Origin: CAZGDB01 sp964524705
Lineage (GTDB): Bacteria; Pseudomonadota; Gammaproteobacteria; Berkiellales; Berkiellaceae
DNA length: 64,000 nt
Assembly (NCBI GenBank): GCA_964524705.1
Contig: CAZGDB010000001.1
Location: 1 to 64,000, forward strand
Direction of reading: 5' to 3'
The notes beneath the pieces are model-generated. The model saw only the letters and a list, made by a program, of their open reading frames with translations. It ran no database searches and had not been told where the DNA came from. Both the position numbers and the translations under genes were made by a program. Below, piece by piece: positions 24,917 through 33,343 of the stretch (positions are counted from its first letter, which is position 1; each line of letters starts with the position of its first letter).

Positions 24917-25612
24917 ATGAAATCACAGCTTCGTGCACTCTTGCCTACACGCATATTTAATGCGTTACGCAACAGCCTCAATCTCTTACAATTTTTTAAA
25001 ACACAACGGATTCAAGGCTTCAAAATCCCAGATATGCCCCATTTTGACCCAGAGAGCACTGATTTTTTTCAAGCTCAGCTAGCCGCTTCACAATTTTATT
25101 TAGAATATGGTGCCGGTGGCAGTACGATTCTTGCAGCACGTCAAGGGAAAAACTTTATCAGCGTGGACAGTGACCCATATTTTTTAAAAGCGGTGAATAA
25201 AAAAATTGGCAATCTAACCAACACCCAAAAGTTGCTGTACGCGAATATTGGCCTTACAGGGCCCTGGGGTGAACCGGTGTTTCAAAATCTCACACCCGCT
25301 CGTGTAACCCAATGGTCCTCTTATCCCTCAGCGCCATGGAGCTTTTTACAAAATAACAACCTACAACCTGACTTAATTTTAGTCGATGGCCGCTTTAGAG
25401 TAGCGTGTGCACTTACTTGTTTAGAACACCTTAATCATTCTCGCTGGACTCTACTTGTCGATGATTATGTCGGGCGCCCTGAGTATCAAATCATCACTGA
25501 GTTTGCTGCCTTAGAGAAAACTATCGGTAGGATGGCAGTGTTTAAACCTAAACCCCATGATCCAAAAAAACTACAAGCAGCACGGCTGCAATATATTGCA
25601 GATACGGCCTAA
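24917..25612 (+). CDS. SAM-dependent methyltransferase-like protein
   Basis: 231 aa. Motif I LEYGAGGST (about 62-70) and the acidic ISVDSDPYF (76-84) fit a class I methyltransferase fold. DLILVDGRFR (about 152-161) is the post-motif strand. The product is unknown. It is the only plus-strand gene between 20102 and 27264 and converges on a GNAT with a 2-base gap. Confidence 0.7.
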   Translation: MKSQLRALLPTRIFNALRNSLNLLQFFKTQRIQGFKIPDMPHFDPESTDFFQAQLAASQFYLEYGAGGSTILAARQGKNFISVDSDPYFLKAVNKKIGNLTNTQKLLYANIGLTGPWGEPVFQNLTPARVTQWSSYPSAPWSFLQNNNLQPDLILVDGRFRVACALTCLEHLNHSRWTLLVDDYVGRPEYQIITEFAALEKTIGRMAVFKPKPHDPKKLQAARLQYIADTA

Positions 25613-25614
25613 GC

Positions 25615-26151
25615 TTATCCAGTCGCCAGTAAAGTATCAAAACTAAAAATATCCATATCATGTGTATCTGAGTTGTCCATCGTCTTTAAGGCTTCTGCTG
25701 TTTTAAACACTTCTGTAAATTCAGTTCCCACAACACCCATAATCACCTTTTTCCAAAAGTGTACCGCTTTAATATTTTCAGGCATGACAGCAATAGACCA
25801 TTTTCCTGGATGTAGACTAAAAATATCAGCCATCACTTGCTGTGCTATTCCCTTCCCTTGAAATTTTGCGATCACAAAAAACTCGCCCATATTCCAATCA
25901 ATAGGGTCTAATAATTGTACTTTATCCAGTAAAACAAACCCTGCCAATTCTTCATCCACTTTAATTAAATAGGATTTTTTGTCCGGAGACTCAAAATAAT
26001 GTTTAAAATCAATACACTCAAACATGCCTGTCTCATCACACCCCCATCCCATATAACCACTACGGTCATACACATAAAATCGTGCCAAATTTTGTATCAC
26101 AGGATAATGGGCAATCGTAGCCGCAATCACTGTTGGTTTTAAACGTTCCAT
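25615..26151 (-). CDS. GNAT-family N-acetyltransferase
   Basis: 178 aa, single GNAT domain. The acetyl-CoA loop is AKFQGKGIAQQVM (about 97-109), and the last strand-helix is AVHFWKKVIMG. Its start overlaps the end of the broken GNAT copy upstream by 13 bases, so the three GNATs at 25615-27110 form one transcription unit. Substrate unknown. Confidence 0.85.
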   Translation of the reverse strand: MERLKPTVIAATIAHYPVIQNLARFYVYDRSGYMGWGCDETGMFECIDFKHYFESPDKKSYLIKVDEELAGFVLLDKVQLLDPIDWNMGEFFVIAKFQGKGIAQQVMADIFSLHPGKWSIAVMPENIKAVHFWKKVIMGVVGTEFTEVFKTAEALKTMDNSDTHDMDIFSFDTLLATG

Positions 26152-26564
26152 AATTTCCTCAATAAGAACACTTCGTCTTTATCACAAAACCATTGTGAAA
26201 TAATACTTACTTGTTGATATCCCATTTTTTCATAAAAGCCCACGCCCTGAAAATCCATAGTACTCACCTGGATGGTATTACACCCTTGTACAATCGCGTA
26301 AGCCTCTGCTGCTTGCAAAACTTGAGTCCCGAACCATTTTCCTCGGTCGCTTTCCTGCACTCACATCAATTCTAAACGCATGGTTTTGTATTGCATAATC
26401 ACAACCCCATAAACACCAGCAACAACCTCACCAGCTAGATTTTTAATATAAAAGGCAAAATTTTTGCGATCATAGTAACCTAAAAAGTTCTGATTATACG
26501 TACGCAACCCTTGCTATAAAATTACTTTAATGCTCTCAAAGTCTGCTTCCTCTAAAATAACCAT
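26139..26564 (-). pseudogene. GNAT-family acetyltransferase with two nonsense codons
   Basis: One frame from ATG 26564 to the stop at 26139 covers 141 residues but contains TAG after SIKVIL and TGA after RLELM. The related protein at 21960 has Trp at the second site (MLWVE), so TGG to TGA is the likely change. The acetyl-CoA loop (ESDRGKWFGTQVL) and FYEKMGY remain clear. The 3' part (from 26360) could be translated alone but lacks half the fold. Confidence 0.85.
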
Positions 26565-26567
26565 TGC

Positions 26568-27110
26568 TTACGCCTTACAACTTTTAGTCATCCATAATAC
26601 CAAATCATCATCTAAACGTACCTGTGCACCCGGCACTGCAGGTTGATAGGCATAAGTCACGCCTTTACCATCTGGCAGATACCCGTGTTTTATATACAGC
26701 CGTTGTGCAGGCCCATAGCCTCCATCTATTCCACCATATAAACCTACTCCTAAACCGACAGTAGCACTTTTAGTTGCAGCTTTGGTTTCTGCAACCGCTA
26801 AAAGCTGTGCGCCTATGCCCTGTTTACGAAAGGTAGGTAACACATTTAAATCCATAATCTCAGGTATGCCTTGCTCCGTAAAATAGGTGTATTGTGATTG
26901 CCAAGCCAGCGTTACATAGCCTGCAAACTGGTTCTGTGCCCGTGCTATCCAAATATTGCGTACGCCAGCCTGTTGCTCTGCGAGATATTGCTCAAACAAC
27001 GCTGGTGGCTTATCCCACCCAATAGCCATAAAACTTTGGAGCATTTCTGGAATATCAACCACTTCACAAGCACGAATCACGACTGAGGGCTGCATCTGAT
27101 ATTGTCCCAT
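26568..27110 (-). CDS. GNAT-family N-acetyltransferase
   Basis: 180 aa. The fold is intact: IMDLNVLPTFRKQGIGAQLL (about 94-113) with the Q/R-x2-G-x-G loop, then LGVGLYGGIDGGYGPAQRLY, a Gly-rich insert, and LYIKHGYLPDG. The Gly-rich stretch is seen in GNATs related to antibiotic or small-amine acetylation. It is the first gene of the three-GNAT run. Confidence 0.87.
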   Translation of the reverse strand: MGQYQMQPSVVIRACEVVDIPEMLQSFMAIGWDKPPALFEQYLAEQQAGVRNIWIARAQNQFAGYVTLAWQSQYTYFTEQGIPEIMDLNVLPTFRKQGIGAQLLAVAETKAATKSATVGLGVGLYGGIDGGYGPAQRLYIKHGYLPDGKGVTYAYQPAVPGAQVRLDDDLVLWMTKSCKA

Positions 27111-27264
27111 AATAGCCGGCCTTGTTCATGCTCCCATAGTACGACTTTTTTCCACGCCTGCAAATATCACTTCCCTGAACAAGCTAATCAACTCAACCCT
27201 CCCCTGTACTCTCTCCCTCTAACCTACTAAAATCACTGCATCATATTTCAAGCTCCCCTGCATC

Positions 27265-27745
27265 ATGTCTACACAAGACCGAATCCATGTTTTAAGTCGT
27301 GCGGTCATTTTAGATGGTGACCATATCTTACTGTGTAAAACACTAGACTTGCCTATTAGCTTCTATTTTTTACCCGGTGGTCATGTAAGAATCCGTAGAA
27401 CAGTCTCTGTTGCGTGAATTAAAAGAAGAAACCGGTGTAACTTGTCGTATTACCCGATTTTTAGGTTGCCTAGAATATAGTTTTGAGCCAGGACATAGCA
27501 GCATTTGCCATAAGCACGAATACAACTTCATTTTTGAGGCTGCAGCTGAAGGTTTAAAACAAAATATCCCCTTGCTCCAAATTGAGTCCCATATTGGCCT
27601 TTGCTGGATGCCTTTAGCGCAGTTAACTCAGATAGACTTTAGAGCAGAGCCTTTACGCACTCTGCTCCCACAATGGCTCAAGGCTACCCCCAATCACACC
27701 TTTCAGAGTGTAATGGTCTCAACACGTCCTTCTACGATCTGGTAG
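27265..27745 (+). pseudogene. Nudix hydrolase with deletion in the Nudix box
   Basis: From ATG 27265 the frame reads through the first strands (VLSRAVILDGDHILLCKT and FYFLPGGHV), then breaks. The remaining box ESVEQSLLRELKEETGV continues in another frame from about 27390. Comparing with the canonical G-x5-E-x7-REUxEExGU spacing, about three codons between GGHV and ESVEQ are represented by one base, so an 8-base deletion is likely. The rest is intact to 27745, where it overlaps the ABC-F gene end-to-end by 43 bases. Confidence 0.85.
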
Positions 27746-29139
27746 CCCCCAGTTATGCCAATCGCCTTTAAAAAATCAAGGTCGTGAGAAATCACTATCA
27801 TTGCTCCCGGATATGCTTGGAGGACTTGTATCACATGTTCGCGCGTTTCTAAATCTAAGTTATTCGTGATTTCATCTAAAAGTAACAACCGTGGTGTTTT
27901 AGCCGCAATCTGTGCTAAGCAAAGACGCACTTTTTCGCCTCCTGAAAGCTGACTGACCAATGCATTCACTTCTTCATTTTTTCGAAACAAAAAATCCATT
28001 AAATGCTGTCGTATCATAATACGGGTCCATTCCGGCACCAATTCAGCAATAGTGTCATAAACGGACAGGGTTGGGTTTAAGGTATTATAATGCTGATCTA
28101 AATACCCAATAGATTCCCTTTGAGGTAAATGCCATTCGCCTGTTTTACACACTGCACGGTCCTGCAATATCCCTCGTATTAACGTTGATTTACCACTCCC
28201 ATTATCCCCCATAATCACAATACGTGCTCTGCTAGACACTGACACATAGCATTGTTGTAATACTGCTGGTTGACCTGCATATCCCACGCTTGCTTCACGT
28301 ATAGACACTAACGTTCGATCTGACCCCTGCTCTGCAGATAAGGTAAATTTTGGCAAAATTAGTTCTGGTAATCGTAAATCCGCCAAGTCTGACAACAAAG
28401 ACTCTTTTTTTTGCTCTAAAATCGCTTTTTTACGCCCAGAGGTTTCTTGTGCTTCCAAAGCTTTCCCTTTCCGTACAATTGTTGGCCATTTTTTTTGGCC
28501 AGCCAATTTCTCACCTTTTTTTCTACTTTTGGAAGCGCGATATTGTTCTTGCATCAGATCTTCATGCAGTGCTTTTTTCTTTCTGTGAAGCACCTCTATT
28601 TCTTGTTCTATCGCAGCTCTTTTTTGATGTTTTTCATGACGATAATCCTCATAATTACCGCAAAAAACCTCTATTGTTCCATGATCTATATGCCAAAAGG
28701 TATCCATGAGGCGTAATAGCTCTAAATCATGTGATACCACGATAATTGTGCCCGTATACTTATGCAACATTCTTAAAAAACTACGGCGATTATTCAAGTC
28801 TAAATGATTCGTAGGCTCATCCAAAAGCAGTACATTAGGATCACAACTTAAAGCTTCTGTGAACGCCTGATTTAAACGTTGTCCTCCGCTTAAAGTGGAG
28901 AATCCCTCAATAATTTGAGGCACATAGCCAACCACCACGGCGGCAGGCACTTGTATTTTGCCACTGCTTGGCTCCATCTGTCCTTGTAACATTTTCAATA
29001 AAGAAGATTTACCACTACCATTACGCCCTACAATTGCAATATGGCTGCCAGGTAAAATTTCTGTGGTAAATCCTTCAAAACACACTTTATGTGCAAAGGA
29101 GAGACTAATATTTTGCAGAAAAATAGATTGATGTGTCAT
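27703..29139 (-). CDS. ABC-F family ATPase (possible ribosome-protection type)
   Basis: 478 aa, two ABC domains with no membrane segment. Domain 1 has GRNGSGKSS, LSGGQ and LLLDEPTNHLD. A Lys-rich linker (about 170-270, including KKWPTIVRKGKA) leads to domain 2, with GDNGSGKST, LSGGEK and LLLDEITNNLD. The second Walker B region reads ITNN in place of PTNH. ABC-F proteins act on the ribosome; the antibiotic-protection members have this compact size. Its 5' leader contains a possible 5-codon peptide, typical for that class. Whether it confers resistance cannot be told from sequence. Confidence 0.85.
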   Translation of the reverse strand: MTHQSIFLQNISLSFAHKVCFEGFTTEILPGSHIAIVGRNGSGKSSLLKMLQGQMEPSSGKIQVPAAVVVGYVPQIIEGFSTLSGGQRLNQAFTEALSCDPNVLLLDEPTNHLDLNNRRSFLRMLHKYTGTIIVVSHDLELLRLMDTFWHIDHGTIEVFCGNYEDYRHEKHQKRAAIEQEIEVLHRKKKALHEDLMQEQYRASKSRKKGEKLAGQKKWPTIVRKGKALEAQETSGRKKAILEQKKESLLSDLADLRLPELILPKFTLSAEQGSDRTLVSIREASVGYAGQPAVLQQCYVSVSSRARIVIMGDNGSGKSTLIRGILQDRAVCKTGEWHLPQRESIGYLDQHYNTLNPTLSVYDTIAELVPEWTRIMIRQHLMDFLFRKNEEVNALVSQLSGGEKVRLCLAQIAAKTPRLLLLDEITNNLDLETREHVIQVLQAYPGAMIVISHDLDFLKAIGITGGYQIVEGRVETITL

Positions 29140-29162
29140 ATGTAAGACCTCACTAAGTATAT

Positions 29163-29230
29163 AAAGGGAACAATGGAGCGCCCCTTTAATAGGGCTACTT
29201 ACGCGAGAATGCTCATGACACTAACACCTT
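29163..29230 (-). promoter_or_regulatory. Leader of the ABC-F gene: 5-codon upstream ORF and alternative hairpins
   Basis: On the minus strand AAGGTG (29230-29225) is followed 8 bases later by ATG AGC ATT CTC GCG TAA (29216-29199, peptide MSILA). Directly after it, GCCCT can pair with GGGGC (29195-29180). Alternatively AAAGGG (29187-29182), which shares those G residues, can pair with CCCTTT (29168-29163). Two exclusive hairpins after a tiny ORF is the pattern of ribosome-mediated attenuation. There is no T run, so control could be at translation rather than termination. Confidence 0.45.
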
Positions 29231-29296
29231 AGAAAAAGTTTTCACCCGTTATCTATATAAGATTCTGCCCAAAAAAGCAACTAGTAACCTCTGGAC

Positions 29297-30706
29297 TTAC
29301 TTTATTTTTTTATAGGCCGCCAATGCCCTGTCCCGTGAAGGTGCAAGATCTACAATCGGTAACGGATAAGTTTTTCCTAGCACTATACCTGCAGCTTTTA
29401 ACACTTCCTCTGGCGCTTCCCACGGTTTAAATAAATACTTATCCGGTAGTTTTGCCAGCTCGGGCACAAAATGTCGCGTATAATGTCCTTCTGCATCAAA
29501 TTTTTCCCCTTGGGTTATAGGGTTGAAAATTCTAAAATAGGGTGCGGCATCCATTCCAGATCCTGCAACCCATTGCCACCCAGCACTATTATTCGCAAGA
29601 TCTGCATCACACAAGCAATCCCAAAACCATGCTGCTCCATGATGCCAATGAATCATTAAGTTTTTAACTAAAAATGAGGCCACTAGCATTCTCACACGAT
29701 TATGCATATACCCTGTTTGCCAGAGTTCTCGCATACCCGCATCAATAACCGGATAACCAGTTTGTCCTTGTTGCCAGGCTTTAAGCGTTTCAGGATTATC
29801 CTGCCACGGGAAGGAATCAAACTTAGACTGAAAATTTTTATGCGGAAATTCTGGAAAATGATACAACCAGTAATAAGAAAATTCTCGCCAAATTAATTGT
29901 CTTAAAAACTGCTCCGTATCCACACTCTGTCTTTGTGCTTTTATTGCATACCAAATTTGATTGGGGGAAATTTGACCAAAATGTAAAAAAGGTGACAAAT
30001 GTGAAAAAGCCATACTGTCAAAATAATCTCGTTGGCGATCATATCCATATAGGCTATTTTCTATAAAAAGCTCTAATCGATCTGTCACGGATAAGTTCTG
30101 TAACTCCCAAAAATTTTCTAACGTTTGTATCCAGGCATGTGTAGGCAACAATTTTAAATCTAAAAGATTCATAGCAGTTGCCACTTTCACCGGGTGAAAA
30201 TTTTCTGGAGCAGATAAAGGCTGTCTCGGAATAGGGCCACGTGTGATCGCTGCACGATAAAAAGGCGTATAAACTTTATACGGTGTTTTATCGTCTTTTA
30301 ATACAGCCTCTGGATGCCATAATAATGACCCTTCTAAACTATGCAGGGTGATGCCTTGCGATTTTAACTGCACTATCAATTCTGCTTCTTGTTGTATCTG
30401 CCAAGGTTCATAACATTGATTAGTATAAATTGCAGTAATCGCATGATCTTTAGCCAGTTGTAAGAGGATACTCGCAGCATCACCACTATAAAAATTAAGC
30501 GTATTATTAAGTTCTTGATCTAAATTGTTCAATGCATGATGTAACCACCAACGACTCGCACCCCCCATTTTATAAGGGCCTGCTGCGACATCTTCTAAAA
30601 TATAAACCGGTAGTATAGTCCCTGCTTCTGCAGCAGCACAAAGTCCAGGATTATCTGTTATTCTCAGATCTTGTCTAAACCAAAAAATTGTTTTGGGGGT
30701 GCTCAT
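29297..30706 (-). CDS. phrB: Deoxyribodipyrimidine photolyase
   Basis: 469 aa, typical photolyase length. The N-terminal domain opens with IFWFRQDLRITDNPGL. The FAD domain carries the signature block WREFSYYWLYHFPE, then MRELWQTGYMHNRVRMLVAS, and DLANNSAGWQWVAGSGMDAA (the classic C-terminal signature). It splits cyclobutane dimers with light. It is downstream of the oxidase genes on the same strand but 24 bases past the small third ORF. Confidence 0.95.
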   Translation of the reverse strand: MSTPKTIFWFRQDLRITDNPGLCAAAEAGTILPVYILEDVAAGPYKMGGASRWWLHHALNNLDQELNNTLNFYSGDAASILLQLAKDHAITAIYTNQCYEPWQIQQEAELIVQLKSQGITLHSLEGSLLWHPEAVLKDDKTPYKVYTPFYRAAITRGPIPRQPLSAPENFHPVKVATAMNLLDLKLLPTHAWIQTLENFWELQNLSVTDRLELFIENSLYGYDRQRDYFDSMAFSHLSPFLHFGQISPNQIWYAIKAQRQSVDTEQFLRQLIWREFSYYWLYHFPEFPHKNFQSKFDSFPWQDNPETLKAWQQGQTGYPVIDAGMRELWQTGYMHNRVRMLVASFLVKNLMIHWHHGAAWFWDCLCDADLANNSAGWQWVAGSGMDAAPYFRIFNPITQGEKFDAEGHYTRHFVPELAKLPDKYLFKPWEAPEEVLKAAGIVLGKTYPLPIVDLAPSRDRALAAYKKIK

Positions 30707-30729
30707 AATAACAAATATACCTTATTCTA

Positions 30730-30882
30730 TTATGAAGCTAACTTTACCAGAAACTTAATAGGATACGCAATCAGCATTACACTCATTAATCCAACACACC
30801 ATAACAGGACAAACCATCCCCACTGTTGTAAGTGAGGATGTTTACAGAGCCACAAAGATACAGATTTAATAGAAAGATTCAT
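30730..30882 (-). CDS. Small single-helix protein after cioB (possible oxidase subunit)
   Basis: 50 aa, too short for ordinary gene calling. It begins at ATG 30882, overlapping the end of the subunit II gene by 17 bases. A Trp-rich membrane segment follows, QQWGWFVLLWCVGLMSVMLI (19-38). Tiny single-helix subunits (CydX, CydZ or DUF2474-like) are regularly encoded directly after bd oxidase subunit II and stabilise the complex. The position, size and aromatic-rich helix support this; the exact family is not certain. Confidence 0.6.
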   Translation of the reverse strand: MNLSIKSVSLWLCKHPHLQQWGWFVLLWCVGLMSVMLIAYPIKFLVKLAS

Positions 30883-31888
30883 GTGTACTCTTGCCTCTAA
30901 AGACATAATAACAATAAGCCGTATACCCTAAAATTAACGGTAATAAAGGCACTACCCCAACGAGCATCAACGATAACCCTGGTGTAGAAGCTGCAGCATC
31001 CCAGATTGTAAATTTAAAGGGAACAATCCAAGGGTAAATACTCAACCCTAATCCTAAGTATCCTAAAAAGAAAATTGCAATACTGGCTAAAAAGGGCCTA
31101 ACTTCTCGTTCAGCATGATGTAGATCACTCCAAACAAGAAAAAACAAGCGCATCGTTAATAAAGGAATAGGGAGTAAATAATAAAAATTAGGCAAGCTAA
31201 ACCAGAATTTTTGAATAGAAGGATTAATAAAGGGCATGCTCATACTGACCAATGCCATAAAAATACCCACAAATGCCAACACATAAGCCGCCACTTTGCG
31301 TGCCCAATCTTGCGTAATATCTTCGGTTTTCATGACCAGCCAAGTCGAGCCTAATAAAGCATAACCAAAAACGACTGCCATGCCTGTCATCATACTAAAA
31401 CCACTAGCCCACTCTAAAGGCCCCCCAACAAAATTACGACCTTGTACTTCTACACCTTGTACAAAATATCCTAAAATAACTCCTTGAAAAAAAGCAGCTA
31501 TTAAAGAACCAAAATGAAAAGAGTAATCCCATAATCGACGTGAACCCCCTTCTGCTTTAAAGCGAAACTCAAACGCCACACCTCGTAAAATTAATCCCAT
31601 CAGCATCATAATCACTGGCATATAAAAAGCAGGCATTAACACCGAATATGCTAATGGGAATGCAGCTAATAACCCTCCCCCACCTAAAACTAACCAGGTT
31701 TCATTCCCATCCCAGAATGGCGCAATAGAATTCATCATACGATCACGGCATTTATCAGAAGGCGCAAAAGGAAATAAGATCCCAATTCCTAAATCAAACC
31801 CATCTAACAGTACATATAAAAATACAGCCGTGGCGATCAAAACTCCCCAGATCAGCGGCAAATCCAACCAACTTGCAAAATCAAACAT
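30866..31888 (-). CDS. cioB: Cytochrome bd-type (CIO) quinol oxidase subunit II
   Basis: 340 aa, eight or nine membrane helices. The start, LIWGVLIATAVFLYVLLDGF followed by DLGIG, is the conserved CydB N-terminus (quinol oxidase subunit II). It works with subunit I to reduce oxygen at the inner membrane without proton pumping. It overlaps the subunit I gene by 8 bases and the small third ORF by 17 bases. Confidence 0.93.
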   Translation of the reverse strand: MFDFASWLDLPLIWGVLIATAVFLYVLLDGFDLGIGILFPFAPSDKCRDRMMNSIAPFWDGNETWLVLGGGGLLAAFPLAYSVLMPAFYMPVIMMLMGLILRGVAFEFRFKAEGGSRRLWDYSFHFGSLIAAFFQGVILGYFVQGVEVQGRNFVGGPLEWASGFSMMTGMAVVFGYALLGSTWLVMKTEDITQDWARKVAAYVLAFVGIFMALVSMSMPFINPSIQKFWFSLPNFYYLLPIPLLTMRLFFLVWSDLHHAEREVRPFLASIAIFFLGYLGLGLSIYPWIVPFKFTIWDAAASTPGLSLMLVGVVPLLPLILGYTAYCYYVFRGKSTHESFY

Positions 31889-33281
31889 GTTTGTCTCCTG
31901 CTGAGGTGTTTCCTTTTAAGACTACTGCCTCTAAGCCGTGCTGATAGTATTCAGGGGGTTCAACTGCCATAATACCTTTACGCACAAGTTTTAACATATA
32001 ATAACTGCCTGCACCAAACACAAAAGTATACATGACTACAAACGCCATCAGAGACCAAGCAATTTGTGGGCCTAGCACTGCAGGTGAGATACTCTCAGCT
32101 GTACGCAAAACGCCATAAGCAATATACGGTTGACGCCCTACTTCTGTCACAAACCATCCTGCTAACAAGGCAAGAAAACCTGAAGGAATCATACAAATCC
32201 AAGCCGTATGCAGCCAACGTCCTTCAAATAACTTACCTCTAAAATACTGTAACGTACTAGCTATCCCTAAAAAGAGCATACAGAGCCCTAATCCGACCAT
32301 CACTCTGAAAGACCAAAAGACTATCCCAACTGGCGGACGCTCTTCGGCTTTCCAACTTTTTAGACCTTTAATTTCCCCATCCCAACTATGCGTTAGGATC
32401 AGACTCGCCAACTTCGGTACAAGCACTTCATAATGATTTTTTTCTGCTTTCTGATCTGGCAAAGCAAACAACCTTAAAGCCGCCCCTTGTTCTGTATCCC
32501 AAATACCTTCTATAGCAGCCACTTTTGCAGGTTGATGCTCTAAGGTATTGACCCCATGCAGATCTCCAACAATAACCTGTATAGGAGTTACTAAAATCGC
32601 CATTAAGGTTGCCATCCCTAACATAATGCGCGCTTGTGGAATATGTCGCTTTTGACGCAAATAGAGCGCACCAACGCCCCCAACTACAAAGGCCGTCGAC
32701 AAATACGCCGCAATCACTGTATGTGCAAACCGATAAGGGAAAGAGGGATTAAAAATAATAGCCATCCAATCCGTAGGAAACAGACGACCATCTGCTGCAA
32801 TCGTAAAGCCTTGTGGTGTTTGCATCCAACTATTAGCTGCTAAAATCCAAAATGCTGAAATCAGCGTTCCTATAGCCACAATACATGTTGCCATAAAATG
32901 CATCCGCGCACTCACACGCCCCCAACCAAACAACATGATCCCTAAAAATGAAGCTTCTAAAAAGAATGCCGTCAATACTTCAAAACCTAGTAATGGACCT
33001 AACACATTTGCTGTTTTATCTGAGAAAACTGACCAATTAGTTCCAAACTGGTAAGACATCACCACCCCTGAAACCACCCCCATCCCAAAGGCAACAGCAA
33101 AGATTTTAACCCAAAACTTATAGAGGGTTTGATAACGGGTATCTGCAGTTTGTAACCACCGCCACTCTAGCATCGCTAAAAAACTTGCTAGCCCGATGGT
33201 AAAGGCTGGAAACACGATATGAAAACTGATGGTAAAGGCAAATTGTATACGCGCTAATAAAACGGGGTCAAATGCAAACAT
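31881..33281 (-). CDS. cioA: Cytochrome bd-type (CIO) quinol oxidase subunit I
   Basis: 466 aa. It has the CydA fold (ARIQFAFTISFHIVFPAFT near the start, with a heme-ligand His). The quinol-binding Q-loop is short, and the motif reads GWFVTEVGRQPYIAYGVLRT, the Tyr form found in cyanide-insensitive oxidases (CioA), unlike the longer E. coli CydA (522 aa). Such oxidases serve respiration at low oxygen or under nitric oxide or sulfide stress. Confidence 0.92.
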   Translation of the reverse strand: MFAFDPVLLARIQFAFTISFHIVFPAFTIGLASFLAMLEWRWLQTADTRYQTLYKFWVKIFAVAFGMGVVSGVVMSYQFGTNWSVFSDKTANVLGPLLGFEVLTAFFLEASFLGIMLFGWGRVSARMHFMATCIVAIGTLISAFWILAANSWMQTPQGFTIAADGRLFPTDWMAIIFNPSFPYRFAHTVIAAYLSTAFVVGGVGALYLRQKRHIPQARIMLGMATLMAILVTPIQVIVGDLHGVNTLEHQPAKVAAIEGIWDTEQGAALRLFALPDQKAEKNHYEVLVPKLASLILTHSWDGEIKGLKSWKAEERPPVGIVFWSFRVMVGLGLCMLFLGIASTLQYFRGKLFEGRWLHTAWICMIPSGFLALLAGWFVTEVGRQPYIAYGVLRTAESISPAVLGPQIAWSLMAFVVMYTFVFGAGSYYMLKLVRKGIMAVEPPEYYQHGLEAVVLKGNTSAGDKHV

Positions 33282-33343
33282 AGAAGTATCCTAGAAAGAA
33301 CCTGTATAAAGCTTAGCATTCTAACCTACAGTGTCAACGATCT

